A DNA stretch of 64,000 bases from Opisthorchis felineus. Its lineage: Eukaryota; Platyhelminthes; Trematoda; Opisthorchiida; Opisthorchiidae. Made by a program: the position numbers and the translations under genes. The stretch covers positions 239,141-303,140 of the forward strand of contig SJOL01007286.1 in assembly GCA_004794785.1 (NCBI GenBank), written 5' to 3'. Of the stretch, positions 63,062-64,000 are shown in pieces; the stretch's first letter is position 1, and every line of letters begins with the position of its first letter. The notes under the pieces were generated by a model. It made no database searches. It saw only the letters and a list, made by a program, of their open reading frames with translations, and had not been told where the DNA came from.

Positions 63062-64000
63062 GTAAGTGCGTCATATACACTCACTGACACTCTGGAATGG
63101 TGCTTCATTGTTTTGGTTTTATTTCTACTTCCAAGATGAGGTATTTTCACACATATTTTCTAATGCGAGGGCGGAACTTTTAAGCATTACGGAGATTTCC
63201 TGAACTGATTTGATGGACCCAATATTTGGAGTCTTAAGCCGTCGTAAGCACTTAATTCGCTTACTGAAAATATCAGTCATTTGATGCTCGATTGAAATGT
63301 GGATTCACAAACATTTGTGTGGGATTCAAACCACTGATGTTGGAAACAATACGCAGTCAGTTAAACGATTCAGGTGACGTAGACGTTGTCTCCCGTAAGA
63401 GATGACACTCACATTGTGCGCAAAATTGTCTTCTCATGAATAACTAACTGTCGATTAAGATTCTGTCAGTTCTGCTAGAAGAAGGTTCTTGGCACAAGTG
63501 CTGTATATGGCTTTTGGTGTCACATACTACTGATGACGGGAAATCTTCTGTTTAGTTGATTGAAGATGTCTTATTTTCCTTCGTGAATCAGCCCGGTCTA
63601 CGAAAGTTTGTTTTGTAATAGCGAATAAATTTTGCCTTGGTAGGGTGGAACAGAATCTGGGCAAACTTTACTGGACTTTATACCTTGTGTTGAAAATGTA
63701 TCGCCTTTGTGGGTCTTTTTAAATCGAACTTCCAACTTAACAACTAGCTGAAAAGAATTCGAGTTTTACTAGCAGGATGCACTGTAAGTCCATGTAAATG
63801 TCTCAGCCTACTTGAAGCAACATAAAGTTACTTGAAGCTTTATTAAATGTATACGAAAAATGCGAGCACTGCTGTTTTTCACCTTAGTAACTCAGCAGAT
63901 AACCGCCGCACCAGGCCACTCGTCCCACTGGATTATCTTCCATCAAAGGATTGACCCCAAGTTAGATGACCCTTATGATTCTTGTGCATTCAGACAAATT
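63062..64000 (+). other. Downstream intron and right edge
   Basis: No stop codon was reached at the end of exon 7, so the gene continues. A pyrimidine-rich tract (GCTGTTTTTCACCTTAG, then TAACTCAG) near 63870-63895 precedes 105 nt that stay open to the window edge in phase 0 (from 63896). This could be the next exon. Entry directly after the TTAG would give an immediate stop. The evidence is thin. Confidence 0.3.

Overview
The window looks like nuclear DNA of a flatworm, most likely a digenean trematode. This is inferred from the sparse AT-leaning layout, long introns with GT/AG ends, a decayed non-LTR retrotransposon of the type common in flukes, and several families of tRNA-headed short repeats. 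There is no bacterial gene organisation, operon, phage or CRISPR array, and no species can be fixed by reading alone.

Plus strand: the main structure is a split gene assembled here from seven exons between about 7.85 and 63.06 kb. Each exon is open, each has recognisable splice sites, and all seven junction phases agree, giving 2205 nt or 735 codons. Neither end of the gene was found, so it probably starts before the first exon listed and runs off the right edge. I do not recognise the protein. It is a long, largely disordered Ser/Asn/Pro-rich polypeptide with a helical block in exon 6 and a coiled-coil-like block in exon 7. Small symmetric exons between exons 3 and 5 may be alternative.

Minus strand: the roughly 30 kb fourth intron (22626-52514) hosts a nested antisense gene, 24783-25589. 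It encodes a complete 268-residue EndoU (XendoU-type) endoribonuclease domain with the two catalytic histidines and the lysine in place. About 1.1 kb upstream of it lies a broken LINE (26692-28235, same strand). A possible small antisense gene with an adjacent polyadenylation signal lies in intron 2 (14285-14617). Two weaker antisense coding remnants or exons lie near 29.1 and 30.7 kb.

Repeats: two related tRNA-headed SINE copies on the minus strand (6.8 and 12.5 kb); a second repeat family with copies at 5.65, 6.0 (inverted), 21.0, 53.4 and 56.7 kb; a head-to-head element at 46.8-47.0 kb; a unit with two back-to-back hairpins bounded by TA tracts at 45.6-45.8 kb, containing the window's only ambiguous base; and several microsatellites. 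Apart from the nested EndoU gene and the unrecognised split gene, I found no clear novel system.
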